Origin: Takifugu bimaculatus
Lineage: Eukaryota > Chordata > Actinopteri > Tetraodontiformes > Tetraodontidae
Assembly: GCA_004026145.2 (NCBI GenBank)
Contig: CP034985.2
Coordinates: 13,475,695-13,539,694 of the forward strand
Length of the DNA: 64,000 bases
Direction: 5' to 3'
Positions 1-14,200 of this stretch are shown here, one piece after another. A program made the position numbers and the translations under genes. How positions within the stretch are numbered: the stretch's first letter is position 1; each line of letters starts with the position of its first letter. The notes under the pieces are model-generated. The model was not told where the DNA came from and did no database searches. It was given only the letters and a program-made list of their open reading frames with translations.

Positions 1-1725
1 AGACCAGGAGGGATGTATAGTTTGGAGCGAGGGCGACCACCATCCCTGTAATCCCGTTCAACAGGCTTGACACCAGGAAGCTAATTTTCCTGCCAAACCT
101 GTCGACAAACAAAATCACAAGTCAGGTTAAAATATTTAAAGGATATTGTATTCATATTTCATCATGAAATCACCATGGCAACGGAGATATACTTACCTAT
201 CGGCCAGGTAGCCAATGGCAATGCTTCCGATCAGGAAGCCCACGTTGACTGATAGCTGAAACATGTCAACCCACCAGCTATCGGAACACACCAGGTCAAA
301 CTGGGACGACAAACAACTCTGGTTACCAGTTTGTCATCAATCAGTGACGTGCGGTCACTGACCAAAAAAAGAAAGTGTACTTAAATAAATATTAATATTT
401 TCCACTGATATGTGTTAAAAATGCATTTGGAGTATGACTACACATTTTTGCCATTCTATTGAGTAATAATTGCCGAATTTGAGTTTTTCCAATCAAATCT
501 AGGGCAGAAACCCCGGGTGAGGCTGGGGCCAACTGTGCCTCACGTCTGACTGCACGATCCAAAAGTGGGTTGCATGACGTGTGCCAGTTTTGGTTCCTCA
601 GCATATCGCTAATATGAACTTTACAGAAATAGTCGTTATACACCAAGACTTTCTGCTGTCTATGTAATGTCTTTTATGCATGTGTGAGAGAACTATTCCT
701 GCTGATCGCACAATAAAGTGCAGAGAAAAGTCAGCAGGTGAGGCCGGCAGGACTCTTACCTTCGCAAATATGTTCCTGTGTATATGTTTGTGAGTGTAAT
801 TAAAAGAGGAATGCTGATGGGATATGAAGCATTATTAGGAGTTGTACTCTGTTGGAAAAATGGTGAAATAAGATGCTTTTTCCAGTTCTTACAATCGTAA
901 ATCTGACTCTTGAGGAGTCAGTGCCTCAGCAGCCATGAACCTCACCGCACGTCACTCTCATCGATCATACAGTTTTGACTGGTAAACAATGTGCACTGCA
1001 GCCGAAATTCTAAAATCAGATGTCCAAATTACGTTTCTAACCTTCATGCAGGTATTACGCTGCAAAAAGGGTTAACCTAACCCTAACCCTTAGGGTTAAA
1101 GTGCAATGGTGTGGAAAAAACGTCTTCTTGAGGAAGTGGATCTGGTGTTGTTTTTTTGTGCGCTGAATAATCAAAAATAATTCCTATTTCCTCAAAATGT
1201 GATATTTTTACTGCACACTTATCGAAAAGTTACCATCAGTGTTGCACATGCGTTCATATTTTGCTTTCATTCATGTATTTATTTGTTTTGTCATGCGTGT
1301 CCACGTGGATGAAAACGTCCCACCTCAGTAACAAACGACTGCCGGCCCTCGTAATCGTACTCCCAGCCCTCCTGGCAGGACCGGGTGGAGGTTCTGTTCA
1401 GGTTCGGGGTATGCGTGTCACAGGTCAACTCCGTGGAGTTCCAGTCCAGGTCGAACTGCGTGCAGGTGCTGGGCTGCAGCGTCCCGGAGCTGTTGTCCAG
1501 TGGAAGCGTCAGCCTGCGGGTGTGTTCCAGGCTCCAGCCGCAGGTCTGCCTCCGCTCCGCCACCGCCGAATCCCGGCACCAGTGGTCCGGGGTGAAACCC
1601 TGGAAGACGATGCCCACGTAGACCCCAGCCCAGGGCACGGACAGCATGCACATCAGGATGAAGATTCGCTTCTGAAAGCGGCCAAACTTGCCAGCCTCCT
1701 CCAGGATGTCATCAAAACTGGTCAT
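1..1725 (-). CDS. slc22a2: Organic cation transporter, SLC22A1/2/3 group (first three exons; continues past left edge)
   Basis: Polyspecific organic cation transporter of the plasma membrane (major facilitator fold). Exon 1 is 1324-1725 (134 codons), exon 2 is 197-300 (104 nt, the usual length of this exon in the family), exon 3 is 98 down to the window edge. All junctions are GT-AG and in phase. The start [20 protein letters not shown] matches the family N-terminus, followed by TM1, the motif [15 protein letters not shown] and a large extracellular loop with several cysteines and N-glycosylation sites (NSS, NST, NRT). Exon 2 gives [20 protein letters not shown] and exon 3 gives [12 protein letters not shown], the conserved MFS loop region. 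Position beside igf2r matches SLC22A1/2/3 in mammals. Which of the three paralogs it represents cannot be settled from about 200 residues; the symbol is a best guess. Confidence 0.88.
1069..1098. repeat. Short telomere-like CCCTAA repeat with inverted end
   Basis: Inside intron 1 of the transporter gene there are about three degenerate CCCTAA units that end in the near-palindrome AACCCTTAGGGTT. It is too short to be more than an interstitial telomere-like patch. Confidence 0.5.
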
Positions 1726-4221
1726 GGCTGCTGTTTCTGGACCGGTTCGTGTGTTTGAACACTGGTTTATCAGAAATTCCAGTTTTTAAGTGCTGCCATG
1801 GGTGCAAAGGGCATTTACAGAACAACTACACGCACTTTCATGCACAGAAGGTCAACCTGAAGCCGTAACCTCGGTCAATAATTAAATGTTCCCGACGCAT
1901 ATTGAGATTTGACATTAATCTGTAGTCAGATAAATATAATCATTTAAGTCCATCCAACAATAATTACCTACATTATTAGTTTTGGCCAATATTTCAGTCT
2001 ATTATTTTAAGAAAATACACCCCCGTTAGCAAGCAGAAACGCAGGCGAGGGAATCAAACACACCAGGACCGGGATTCACAGCAGATGTAAACATCTGATT
2101 TTTGGGGAATTTCAGAACTTGTTAGAGTCAGACGGTCCAATCCCAGACCCACATCTGAAGTTAATTCCAACAAATTCAGATCTGATCTCAAAACTAGTTT
2201 TTAATCTATACCTGATTAAAGAACAAATGCAGTTAACAGTGGCTCTTATTTATTCAAATAATGCGTTTTATTTTTTACATCACTGCTTTTAAAATAGGAA
2301 AACAGGCAAATAGCTGAAAATGAAAACAGACATGACCAACACAAACATGATCACACCAGTACCGAACCATCAGAAAGCTTTTGTGCTCTTCAAAGTCTCT
2401 CCAAACCTACATTATTTTGAAAATTAGACCAAAATCACATCCCAAACTGGTTTGATGTGATTAAAAAACCCCAAAACAACCCATGAGAGACAGTTCAGAA
2501 CTCTGAGAATGAAGCTCAAACTTTGGTGCTGAACACTGCAGAAACAGACTTCCTGCCTGCTCATTTGGGATCTAAAAAATTCCTCATTTGGGATTCTTGT
2601 CCAAGTCCTCTCATCCGATTGGTTGGTTTTGCTGTTAAAAACAACAGAAGCCAGCAAATATATTCTTCTGATCCTTCTGTATAAAAACAGTGAAGTTTCC
2701 AAAGTTTTACTTGGATGAACTAAAAAGATGATTTTTTTGTGGGTTGCCAACTTCAGGCTTTTGTTTTGTTTTGACTGCAGATGAGGTCATGTGACCAATA
2801 CTGTATCATATCAAAACACTTGCGGTGACATGAACACCTGCAATTAAACTAATTATTGGTTATATTTCTATAAAATCAACAATCAGACTCATTGATTGCA
2901 GCCTGAAAGAACAACCAAAGTCTAAACACTGCAAGATTTTATTTGGGGGTCTTTTCAAACTTTCAAACTGAAAGTAAAAGCAACATCAGGGATTAAAAGT
3001 ATCTTTACACATTTTGATGGTAAAACTTTTAGAAATTTACTGGTTTTATATGCATCATTCCAGTGAATATCCATATTGTATCCTCATAAATTTGCACCTT
3101 TTATTAAAAAGATTTTTCCCCTCTAAATATTTTTAACCATATTTAATTTAAAAAAAAAAAATTATACACGAAACCAAACAACCTTTAGCGCTGCAGAGAA
3201 TATGGCTTGTGGCAGGAGAGGAGAATTTTAACCCAAAAAACAACCACCCAACGAGCCGGCTCCAACCTGTCCTCATCTGTCCATTCACACCTAAGGCCAC
3301 CTTTATTTTCACACACACACACACATTGATCAGACATTAAAATGATCATTGAAACACGAGTGTGAGCTGATTCACCGATGAAGACAAACCAGACAAAAAA
3401 ACAAAAAACAAATCCACATGACAGAACATCTGTATATTCGAATGTACAACATCTCTGATGAAAACGAGACAAGTGAAATCTATCGTTGACGCTTCAAAGA
3501 AATTCATTAAATCGTCGTCAGGAAGGCATCGCGCTTTCCTCTCCACCGGGAGAAGAAAGAGGAACAATCTGCTCTGGTAGCAACTGTAAACAGCCAGACA
3601 AGCGCGCGTCTTCATTCCCTTTAGAAACAACCTCACCGTCTCCCTCCTGGGAAAGAACCTGTCCCCCCCCCTTTAATTTTCTCATTTTTCTTTGATAGCT
3701 TCAGATTTCCCTCCACGATTCTGCGATAGTTATCAAATAGCGTCCCGACGGAACGTTCCCAGTCTGAACTGACACCTTTGATTTTGAGATGACGGATGCT
3801 ACAGTAAGGTGCTAAAGCCATGGCGTGCTTTCAGAAGGAGAACATTACAGAATCGGTTTGTTGAAAAAGGTTTTTTTTTTTTTTTTCTCCCCAGTCCGGT
3901 CGAGACTTTGAGCGGCGCCGTCTGTATTTGATAAATGTGGCAGAACGTCCGTGTTTCTATAGAACTAGGAGAAAATTACCTGAAGAGCATTTTAAATAAT
4001 CAGCTATTAATAAATAAAGAAGACGCGCTACCAGCAGGAGTCAGCATGGACTAGATAAAGGTGCAATCCGCCAAATAAGCCCCAAAAAAAAAAGAAAAAA
4101 GAATCCCAGAAAAGAGGAACTACTTTTTACAGTTGGCGTTTCATTGTTGCTGCTTTGACGGACACATTCACTGAGAGAAGAGTTCGGATTGGAAGGTGAG
4201 GAGAGCGAGGACAGAGTGACA
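1726..4221. other. Intergenic: slc22a2 upstream region and igf2r 3'UTR
   Basis: No coding exon is seen here. Both flanking genes run on the minus strand, so this holds the 3'UTR of igf2r (just below 4222) and the promoter side of the transporter. Minus-strand AATAAA candidates lie at 3302-3307, 3100-3105 and 2938-2943; the first would give a 3'UTR of about 0.9 kb. A short CA tract sits at 3310-3325. The open frames in this stretch have no recognisable domain or splice context. Confidence 0.5.
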
Positions 4222-5272
4222 TCACACCCTGAGGAGGTCCTCGTCACTGTCGTCCTCCTCTCGTTTCCTGTTGGCTGCCACGCTGTTGCCGTGGGTGACA
4301 GCGGAGAAACGGAGTTTACCGCTCTTCTTTCTGTCCGACTCCTCCAGGAGCCCCACGAGGTCCTCGTCGCTTTCCTCCTGAAAGCCAATGGCGGGTGATT
4401 GGCCAATAATCAAGAACATCCGATACAATACAGCAGCACTGCAATACCCGCAATCACCACAGGGGGCGCTAAACAGTCACAACTGATACAGGAAGTGGTG
4501 CTCACCTGAAGGAAAACGCTGCGATGGGCCGCCGAACCTCTGGAGGCGCCGGGTGGTTTGAGCACACGCACACCCGGGACGCTCAGCACCTCGTCCTCGC
4601 TGTCGTCCTCCTGGTCGTCCAGGGTGAAGGAGCGCAGGCCGTCCGCGTTCACCGGCTTGGTTCTGATGTGGCCATTGCTGTGGTGACTCTGGCCCCGCTG
4701 GGAGGATAAGGTAGAGGATGTGGGCGGAGCCTCAAGCTCCTCCATCAACCACTCCATCTCCTCCTCGCCAGCATCTTCATCCATGTTGACCTTAGGACCA
4801 AAAGCTGGTTTAGTCCTCACACAGGAGAGGTGCTTCGTTGCTGCTCAATAATGTTCAGTCAGAATGTGTTGGGGTGGAACAAGAATACAAACTAGAGAAT
4901 AGGAACATTTCAGCAAAGGAACACGATGGATGTCGGGTTTTGAAAAGTGCTGCTAAAGACAATAGGTTCGACCCACCTTGGAGTACTTATAAGAGACTTG
5001 ATTTGCCCTCCTGCAGCAGTTGGCCACTTTCTGGATCACAAGCTCCCTGGCAGCAAATGAGACGAGTTTAAAAAACAAAACAAGAACAAAATGAGGACTA
5101 ATAAGTCTAAAATATGACGTCCATCAACCTTCTTTCTCGTTTGTGGAGCAGAAGTCCCAGGAGAGAGATGGTCAGCCCAACCAACAGGACGGTCAGCACC
5201 ACCCCCAACGCTTGGCTCCGCTTCAGCAGAGGCAACATCCCGCCGTCATCGTCCGCTGAACTTTCCACAGTT
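4222..5272 (-). other. igf2r: igf2r transmembrane segment and cytoplasmic sorting tail (exons 47-50)
   Basis: Exon 47 (5129-5272) encodes the membrane helix, ending in HKRERR. Exon 48 (4977-5046) carries CCRR and the tyrosine internalisation signal YKYSKV, split at the exon 48/49 junction. Exon 49 (4506-4790) holds EMEWLMEEL and the acidic stretch [11 protein letters not shown]. Exon 50 (4222-4377) ends in [10 protein letters not shown] and stop. The last motif is the acidic-cluster dileucine that binds GGA adaptors in mammals, where the ending is almost the same. The tail therefore looks fully functional, which argues against long-standing decay of the gene. Confidence 0.92.
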
Positions 5273-8200
5273 CTGTCGTTTGTGCACGAGAAGAAGTTCT
5301 TTCACATTCATCCTTCCTGAAATTTACCATCCAAGACTCAAAGATTCCTCACGTTAGAACGCAGACGGCGTCCGTGTGCCACACAAACAGATACTGGCAT
5401 TCGTCCGTCTCCAGCATGAACTCGGGGATGCCGACGCCCGCCGAGGGGCTGCAGTGGAACATGATGGTGGACGACACCGTCTTGGAGTCCACGCGGCCGC
5501 AGGTGGAGATAGACGGCACCACCACGTCCAGAGCTGCGCCTAAGGGACGAGCGAGCCTGGGTTAGATGTGCGGGGTGGCCCAGGGTCAGAGCAGTCCGCC
5601 CCAACCTACCTTTGATGTAGTACTTGGCTTCACTGGAGAAGCCGATCCTGCGGTTGTATTCTCCGTTGATCTTGACCTGGCAGATGTTGGCGCCCACACA
5701 GCTGGGCAACGAGTCATTGGTGAGGCCCGACAGCTGGATGTGGTAGATGTAGCTATCGCCATTGGACCGGATGTCTCCAGACGCCTGATGGTGGCTGAAA
5801 GGCCAGACGAGTGTCGGTCCGTTAGTAGGGCTGAAGAATAGGGCCAGGAATGAACGGATGGAGGAAGAATGGGGCCTCACCTGAAGTAGAGCGCCCCCAG
5901 GCTGAGGCTGACTCCCGAGTCGGGAACCTCAATGGTTCCATTCACCATCTCCACCTCGCGCTGCTTCACCGCGCACGCCAGCCGCGTCTCCCAGCCGATC
6001 ACAAACTCACACGTGGCTTCGTCGACACTGCAGGACGCGCAACAATCGGCACTTTAGCCTTTAAAGCTGCGCTCGACAACTTCAATCATTGTTATTTTTT
6101 CCACGACAGAACTTTTCCAGAAATTTGCAAATACCCAGAAAAACTGGTTTAAAAAAATGTCGCAACACTGGAAATGATAGATTGTTACATAACCCCCCCC
6201 CCCCCCAGTAAATGTCCTCTGTGACGCTCATGCAGGACATCTTTTAACTCTGGAGACAAACACTCAGTCCGACATTAACTCAAGTTAAAAATGAGAAGTA
6301 AATCAGTGGCACTTCAGATCGTCAGTTGCCACATCTTCCTCCACGTGTGTGTGTGTGTGTGTGTTGTGTGTGTGAGACCTGATAAGCACTGGGCGTCCCA
6401 CGGTGGAGCCACAGCTCAGCCGGATCTCAGTTGTGGCTTTCACACCTTTCCCGCAGACGTCGTCTCCAGCGGCATAATTGACCGAGATGTCTCCGTCTGC
6501 AGGAGAAGACGGAGACGCTCAGAAAGAACCTCCGACGGTTTGATGGAAAAGAACCAAGTTTGCCACAAATGTTTCACGGTAGTTTCATGCTGTCACCCAC
6601 CGTTGTAGTTCATTCTCTGAGTGAAGACCCGGCCCAGGACCTGGGTTTTTCCTGCTGCCGAGCGCCGACACACGGCTGCATCTTCTGGACAACCTGTCGA
6701 GCCTCCGTGGACACCCTTACACAGGTTCATGAAGTACCTGGGGACGCAGTGAAAGTGTGGATTCAGTGACGAAGTCGTTGCCCCTGAATCAAAGAGCTGT
6801 TGTGATGACTATTTACACAGCATCGTTTCTGTGTGTGTGTGTGTGTGAGGTTTCCGTCCACTTACGAGTCTCCATGGTGGCCGAACTTCCAGGGCTCGGT
6901 CATGGATGAGAGGGATCGGAGGTCAAAGGTCAGATGCCGGCTCACCAGTTTGCAGTCCATCTTTTTGGGGGGACAAACGACGCTGGTCCGCCACTCAAAC
7001 GTGGCTAAACAACCTGCCGTCTCTGATAGCAACTGTGGGGTCCCGTGACCCGCAGAATAGTCGCAGATGAATAATATGGAGGATCGGCGTTTAGCAGAAG
7101 CTGGAAGAGGCGACAAAAATGAACAAAGGGTTGAGGCGAGTCCTCGGGTTGTTCTTGGTTCTAACATAATAAATCCAGTTAGGTGTTAGCTAAACAAGTT
7201 CAAACCAAAATTCACAGTGACCCACAGAGTTCATTTGTTCCTGTGCATGCTTCTGCACTTAGGCATGCACTTAGGCATGCACCCCCCCCCCCCCCCTCCT
7301 CAGTAGAGGGCGTACACAATTTGAAAGTAGGTCAAATCAGCTGCTTGTTATCTGGCAGAATACATCATTTGTGTTCCGTCACCTTCGGTGCAGAATCCCC
7401 ACTTCCCATCTGTGTCATAACTGGCGGTGGTAGCACACCACTTCCTGCCCTCCGTCCTTCCATCTTTAGTGCACTCTTTGTACAACTTCTTCATGAATGT
7501 GAAGGGAAGCACGCAGACCTCGCCATCGCTTGTCACTGTAGTGGAAGTGAAGACCATTACTTTCAAATCATGGTTTGGATACGAGTCTGTGATTCTGATC
7601 CAAAAACTCACTTGGCGAGCAGGCGTCTCCTTCTCTGTATTCCATCAGTATTCCCTGATTGTCGTGTTTAAAGTCCATCGTCATGACTTTACTGATGCCA
7701 TAGGATGACACCATTTTCTCTGGACCTGAACCAGACACTCGACACACTGCGCTGTTCTCACAGGACGGCTCTGTTACCGAGCCGCAGACATTGATGTGAT
7801 AGGTGCCGGAGCTGGTGGGGACCTGAGGTACAGAATCGTCTGTTTACTACAACACTGTAAATAACCACATATTTGGACACAGTTTTAAGAAGATCAAATT
7901 ATATTTTCATTAGTTTAAAAAACACAGTCGACATAAAGAGGGAAAAAGCAGCGTTCAACGCCGCCGCCTTTATACGTCGGTGCTACTGACCACAAACAGA
8001 AATTATCGTCTGTACATCCATCCAATATCAGCATAGACAACCCATATAGTCACCTGGACATCACCCGACAGGACAGACAGGTCAAAACTGAACTGGAGCT
8101 GAGAGTCATTGAGCTGGCAGCCGCTCATGCTGGTGGCGTCTGAACAGACAATGGGAGTGGCCCACTCGAACAGATACACACATCCCTGCAGCCTGAGCAT

Positions 8201-11200
8201 CTGAGGGGAGCCCTGTTCAGAGGACAAGCAGAGGTTAAAGATGTGCTCAGAGGAGTGCAGCAGCAGGGGGGGGCAGCACTCACCAGCTCCAGGCCTCTCT
8301 GGCAGGTGAAGATGATGGTAGATGTGTAGTTCCTGGACGGATCGGCTGCGCACTTGGTGTCGCTCAGGTAGGTTATGGAGACTTTTCCCGTTGCTTCGTT
8401 GATCTCGGGGCCGCTGGTCGTTCGACCGATGTCCTGCGAAGGAGCGCGAGATCGATTACAGGAGAAACAAAACAAGCGTTTGGTCTCAAAATGATCAGAA
8501 CATGATCAAAATGAATGAGTACAACGTCCAACAAAGCAGATGAACGTAGAGTGAATCAGTTTTACCACAGGAGGTCCGTCATCGGGGTCCATACAGACGG
8601 CAGCTCCAGGGGGGCAGTTGACCCCTGGGATGGGGTTGAGGGGCTGACAGACATTGATGTAAAAGTCTGGAGACCCAGAACTTTGTTCCACGGCTTCGTA
8701 CGTGGCAGGTGTAATAACCAGTGGCGTGGATCAGAGGCGTCAGCTCGATGAGATCAGAGCCATTCTGGACTGAACACTTTGCCTGAACAGGTAACAGAAC
8801 GGTAAGAGAGCTTAGACACGGTCATTAGTGCTCAGATTAATCAGAAAACAAACGTACAGTCTGTTCGCAGAGCAGCGGAGTGTGGAAGGAGAAGAAGTGC
8901 GTGCAGGTCTCAGAGTCGGAGTCGATCAGAACAGGTTCTGGATTAGCTGATCCCATTTTCGGCGGCCTAGGGAACAGAAGGATGATGTGAACATTGAGAG
9001 TATTAAGACGGCAGGATTTCTCTCTTCTGTCATCTGACCTGCAGATGAAGTGGATGACTGTTTTGTGCTTCAGTTCAGGGTTTGCTGCGCACGGACTTCC
9101 TCCTTCGTATGTCAACTCCACAACCTGATCTTTGTAGGAGAGCTTCTTGCTCATCTGACCGCCGCTTGTGGCCGTGCGGGCGTCACGAATGCAAACAGCT
9201 ACAACAGAATAGTTAGAACGGTTAATTTAGTTTGGAAACAAAAAGGACAAACAGGTCAAAATCCTGGAAAAATTTAAATGAGCACATTTAAATGCAAGTG
9301 TGAGAGTTCCCTTGTGCACTAAACTGGTTGGCTGGGAAACGCCCAGTGTTACATCACAGCTGCAGGCTGGGAGCCTAAACAGCTTCTCCTTTTCGGTCCT
9401 CTCAGTGCGTGTTTTGTGAATGCGGTCCTTTTATTTTCCCCAATTCCTTGCCTGCACTAATCTTTTAAAAGTCCCTGTTGTTTGCTGGTATGAACTGAGG
9501 TGGAGGAATGTGCAGAATAGTCACGGCAGTCAATAATTCAACAAAAGGCAGAATATCAAGTGCCTTACGCGTCATGTGTTACACAAACCACACAAATGAG
9601 TGAGCCATAATAAAGAGTAACCAGGAGTTGTGCCAGTGAATTCTTTATGATTCCCAGTGCATTATTTGTTCTTACTGGATAAAAATATGATCAACTCCAT
9701 GTTAAATATGGAAAGGTTTTAAGATATTTATGCATATTGGTGGCACATATTACTGTAGTTTAGTCCAGAGTATATAAATGAAAATAAAGACACACCAGCA
9801 TTGGGACCACAACCAGCGTCAGGCAAGGTTCCACAGATGTTCAAGCGGAACATCTTCTTCTGGTCACGATGATCGTACACAGTGTAACCTCCGACCTTTG
9901 TCAGGGTGCTGAGATCAAACTGATGACCTGCAGGACATAAATGGCAGAGGATCGACGGTTATGCCACGTTTTCTCAACTGAACCAGGCCTTGAATTCAGA
10001 TCCTCGTGGACGTGTGAATGTCGGACCTGTGGCGGGGTTGGAGACCCTGCACTCGTCCTGCTGGGTGCTGTTTAGAGGGCAGGCGACAGGTGTTAACCAG
10101 AGGAAAGTGTACACACAGTCTTCAATGGCAGAGATGAGAATAGGCCTGGAATCCTGCGTTAGGAAGAGACCCACAGACATCCAGTCAGAAATCAGCTGAC
10201 AGATGAAGTACCGAGGGCTTAAAAAGCAATCTCGCATCACTCACCACTTTGTCACATTTAAAGCGGATGATGCTCGTGCGGTTGCCTTTACTCCGTGGAC
10301 AGGCCTGGCCGCCAGTGTACTTGAGGTTCAGGACACTTGTCTCCAGCGTGGGGCTGGACTCTAAGTGGCCCAGACTCACATATTCATCTCCGACCTTCAT
10401 ACAGGCTGCTGCACTGGACGGACATGCCCATGAGCCTGTCACAGGAAATAAAACGCACAGGTGAGGCTGAAGAGTACGAGGAAATGACCGTGAGCCGCAC
10501 AGATACGGACCTCCCATCTGCACCAGTGACCTGCACACATTGATGTAGATCTTTTTACTGGTGTCGCCAGTGGAGAGCTGCACCTCCCAGTTTCCAATAT
10601 CCAGGGCCAGAGGGGAGAGATCATAGGAGCGGCCCCTGACCGTCACTGACCACAGGAACAGGTTTTAGCTCAACAGAACATTTCTTTAAGACCTGAACCG
10701 ACATTTCGCCAACAGTTCAGATCAAACATTTGATGTTTGAGTCTCAGAGAAGAAAAGATGAGTTTTACTTGAAGGAGCAGCTGGTGGTTTTGACTGGAAC
10801 ACAGGCCAGAGCGCTGGGCCAGCTGAACATGTAGGTACACTCGGGGGTCTCCTTGATGAATTCTGGCGCTCCCTTAAACAAATCAGGCATCATCAGTCAG
10901 GAAAACACTTGTTTCATGGGAACAAAAAGATTGCAGCCGTTACCTGGTCAATTTAGTTTACAAATTGACAAAAATTATTTAAAAACATACACATTGATGC
11001 TCAGATTTCATTTACAGGTAAGAATCTAACAGAAACATTCTTAGATTCTGCTGCTTCTGAGAAACACTCACGGGATTCTTGTCAGGGTGGCAGGAAAAGT
11101 AGATCTCTGTGGACCTCTGGTAAATCTTGTGACACGTCTCTCCACCTGTGTAGTTGAGGATGAGCTGGTCTCCCACGTAGCTCAGAACCTGGTTTGCTAT

Positions 11201-14200
11201 TCCTGCAGGAGAAGACAGATGTAACCTACTACTGCTTAGCTGAGAGGGAGCGCGAAGCGATTTTTGATAATTCCGTACCTCCGATCTTCTGCCTGCTTCC
11301 TTCCACCTGGCAGGAAGCCACCATCTCATGGCTGGTGCCTGTGTGGGTGCAGACATCTTTCTGCAGCCCTCCACAGACAGACAGGTGGTAGGTGTATTTA
11401 CCATTCTGGACACTGTAATCTTTCCCCTTCAGCGAAGTGAGGTTGAACACATAACCACTCCTGGAGTCACGGACCTGACAGTTATCACCTGGAGGAACGA
11501 GATCACATCTCTGATTGGTATTTTTAACTCCCGATTACCGATTTTTGAAAGGATTAGAGTACAGTGATCCCTCGTTTATCGCGGGAGCTGCGTTCCAAAA
11601 ATAACACGCGAAAAGTGAAATCTGTGAAGTAGTCAGCTTTATTATTTTATTTTACAATGCAATACTGAACTATAGAATGAAACCAAAAATCAAAACCTGT
11701 TTTAAAGCCTAAAATTTGTTTAAAACAATAATTTTAATATAGTAATACAAGGTTGGAAACATTGTCACTCGCGTATTTCACAGTCCCAGCTGTGCCTGTG
11801 CGATATAGCGAGGGATCACTGTAGCAGCCGTTTTTTTTATTTTTATTTTTAATTTCCAGCTGTTCACCTTGAGACTTCTTGACCGGGCAGGCCTCAGACG
11901 TCCTCCAGATGAACACGTACTCACAACCATCTATGCGATCGAACATGGGGGAGCCCTGCAGACAGACGCAAGATGTGAACACAGATTTCTGTCCTTCAGG
12001 CAGCCCAAACCAAGGCTGTACATGAATGTTCCCCCCTGCCATCATATTTGGGTGTAATTTAATCACAAAGCTCAAATAAAAGCCAAGGTTCACTGGGGGC
12101 TGTGGTACTCACTGGGTGTTCGTCACACTGGAAGATGATCCGAGTTGAGTAGAAGGATGTGGAGCCGCACTGGTCTCCATTCTGGTAAACGATGCTGATG
12201 GAGCCGTCCTCAACCATCTGCGGGCTGGACTGTACGTATCCCAGGTTGTAACCTCTTCCATCAATCAAGCCACAGGCCCCCAGAGGACCCACTGCAAGGT
12301 CAAAAAGAACCAATTTAACAAAGTCTGACAGGAGTAGACTTAAAAGATTCAAAATCTGTCGCATAATCCTTAACTAACACAGTGTGTGTGTGTGTGTGTG
12401 TGTGTGTTCGCCTGCATGACACCAACCTGGACAGTTTTTCAGGTTAGGGAGGGGTTTGCAGACATTGATGTAAAACTGGCGTGATTTGATGGCGCCTGTA
12501 TCTATGGCAACCCAGGGTGCATCATCTGCGTCCCGGGTCAAGTGGCTCAGGTCGTACTCGTTCCCATGAGAATCTTTAGGAAAAAGAGGAGGTTAAACAG
12601 CTGCTGAGGTCTCCACTCCAGTACAGAACTACCAGGAACAAGGAGCATACCAGTGATCTGGCAGTCAACGGGGGCTGGGATGCAGGCCAGAGCAGTGGAG
12701 AACTCAAAGAGAACGTCGTGGATCACGTGAGTGGACAACGTACTCATCTCCTCTCGTACAAGATTTAATGAGCCGGGGTGAGAGTTTGGATCACAGACAA
12801 AATTAATGGTGAAAGTGTCCCGTTTTGCTGATGAAGAAGAAAAATGACGTTAACACGGCTGCAGTAGCTCGGTAGCATGACAGCGTTTATTAAACTCCAG
12901 CACTTCCTAAAACTGCATGCAGAACTACATGAACAGAAACTGCTGTGCTGTGTGCCAGTGCTGATACCTGTGGGTTTGTCCAGTTTACCCTTGTACTTAA
13001 GCGTCAGCAGGCCGTTGGTGGAGTACTGGAGGCTCTTCTCAATCCCCACCTGACTCACAGGAACTCCATCCTCCAGCACACAGCCAGCAATGCCAGCCCC
13101 GCACTTTTTCACATCTGAGCAAATGTTTACCTGCAGGTTGATGAGAAAACGCAAATGAAGTGAACTTGTTGAAGGAAACAACGATCACCCTCGAGCGCCC
13201 TCCTCACCAGAAAGACTTTTCCGTTTGCAGTTTTCTCATATCCATTTTCGGAGGCCAACAGCTGAAGGTTGAACTCAAAGCCCGTGTTTGGATCCACCAC
13301 AGCACAGTTCTGGCACACGGGGAATTAATTTCTGAGTGAACGTGCCTCAGTCCGAGTTAAACCCAGGACAAGAGGAGAATATTAGCGAGAAACTCACTTG
13401 ACTGTTGGTGGTGGTGACGGCACAGGCGGCCCTGGTCTCCCACATGAAGGAAGCAGTGCAGTTCTGGTACATCATGAAATGTGGCTTCCTTGACTGCACA
13501 CATTGTGACAGAAATGCCCGAGAATAAATGTATTCAGTGCCAAAAAGCTACATTCCACCCGCCAAGTGCAAAACCTCCTCACCTGAGCTCCTCTGGAGCA
13601 CGACAGGTGGATGAGGGTCGAGTACGACAGCTTCTGGTCGTCCGACAGTGCAGACAGAGCCGTCTGTGAACTCCAGCAACAGCCGGTCACGATCCTCGAT
13701 GATGGGTCCACGTTTGGCAACACCCATGTTGCTGACTGACACCACCTCTTTCAGAGACTCCTGAAAAGAACATAGAGCAGACAGGAACAAGCTAAAATTG
13801 TTTACCTGATACACAGCAGCCTCCTTACAGGCGGTAAATGAGTGAAGCTACTTTTCTTTTCTTGCACACCTGCTCATATTTCATCTGACAGACAGATGCA
13901 TGGCGGTCGCAGCCCAAAACCGGGTTCATTGGCCGACATATGTTGAAGTAATACTTCTTCGGGTTGAGGGGGTCCGAATAATCCATGACCTGCCAGTTGT
14001 TGGCAGATGTGGAGTGCGACAGGCTGGAAGCAGAAGATGGTAAATCAGAAAAAGCAAATATTTGAGAAGGTTGCACATGGGACGAGTTCTGCTCTGTTTC
14101 CGTTACCTGGACAAGTCGTACTGTTCAAGCGTGACGGGATCGGTCACCAAACACTCGTGAGGCCTTACAGGACATGCGTAGGATGTGTACCAGTGAAAAT

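Noticed and set aside
1069..1098. Ancient chromosome fusion point (telomere repeat)
   Set aside because: Only about three degenerate units; too little to support this.
1261..1758. 165-codon plus-strand frame
   Set aside because: It is the antisense of transporter exon 1 and has no family match.
10511..10652. Stop codon in igf2r exon 30
   Set aside because: It arises with the acceptor at 10653; using the CAG just before GGGCCGC (exon start 10635) gives [12 protein letters not shown] in frame.
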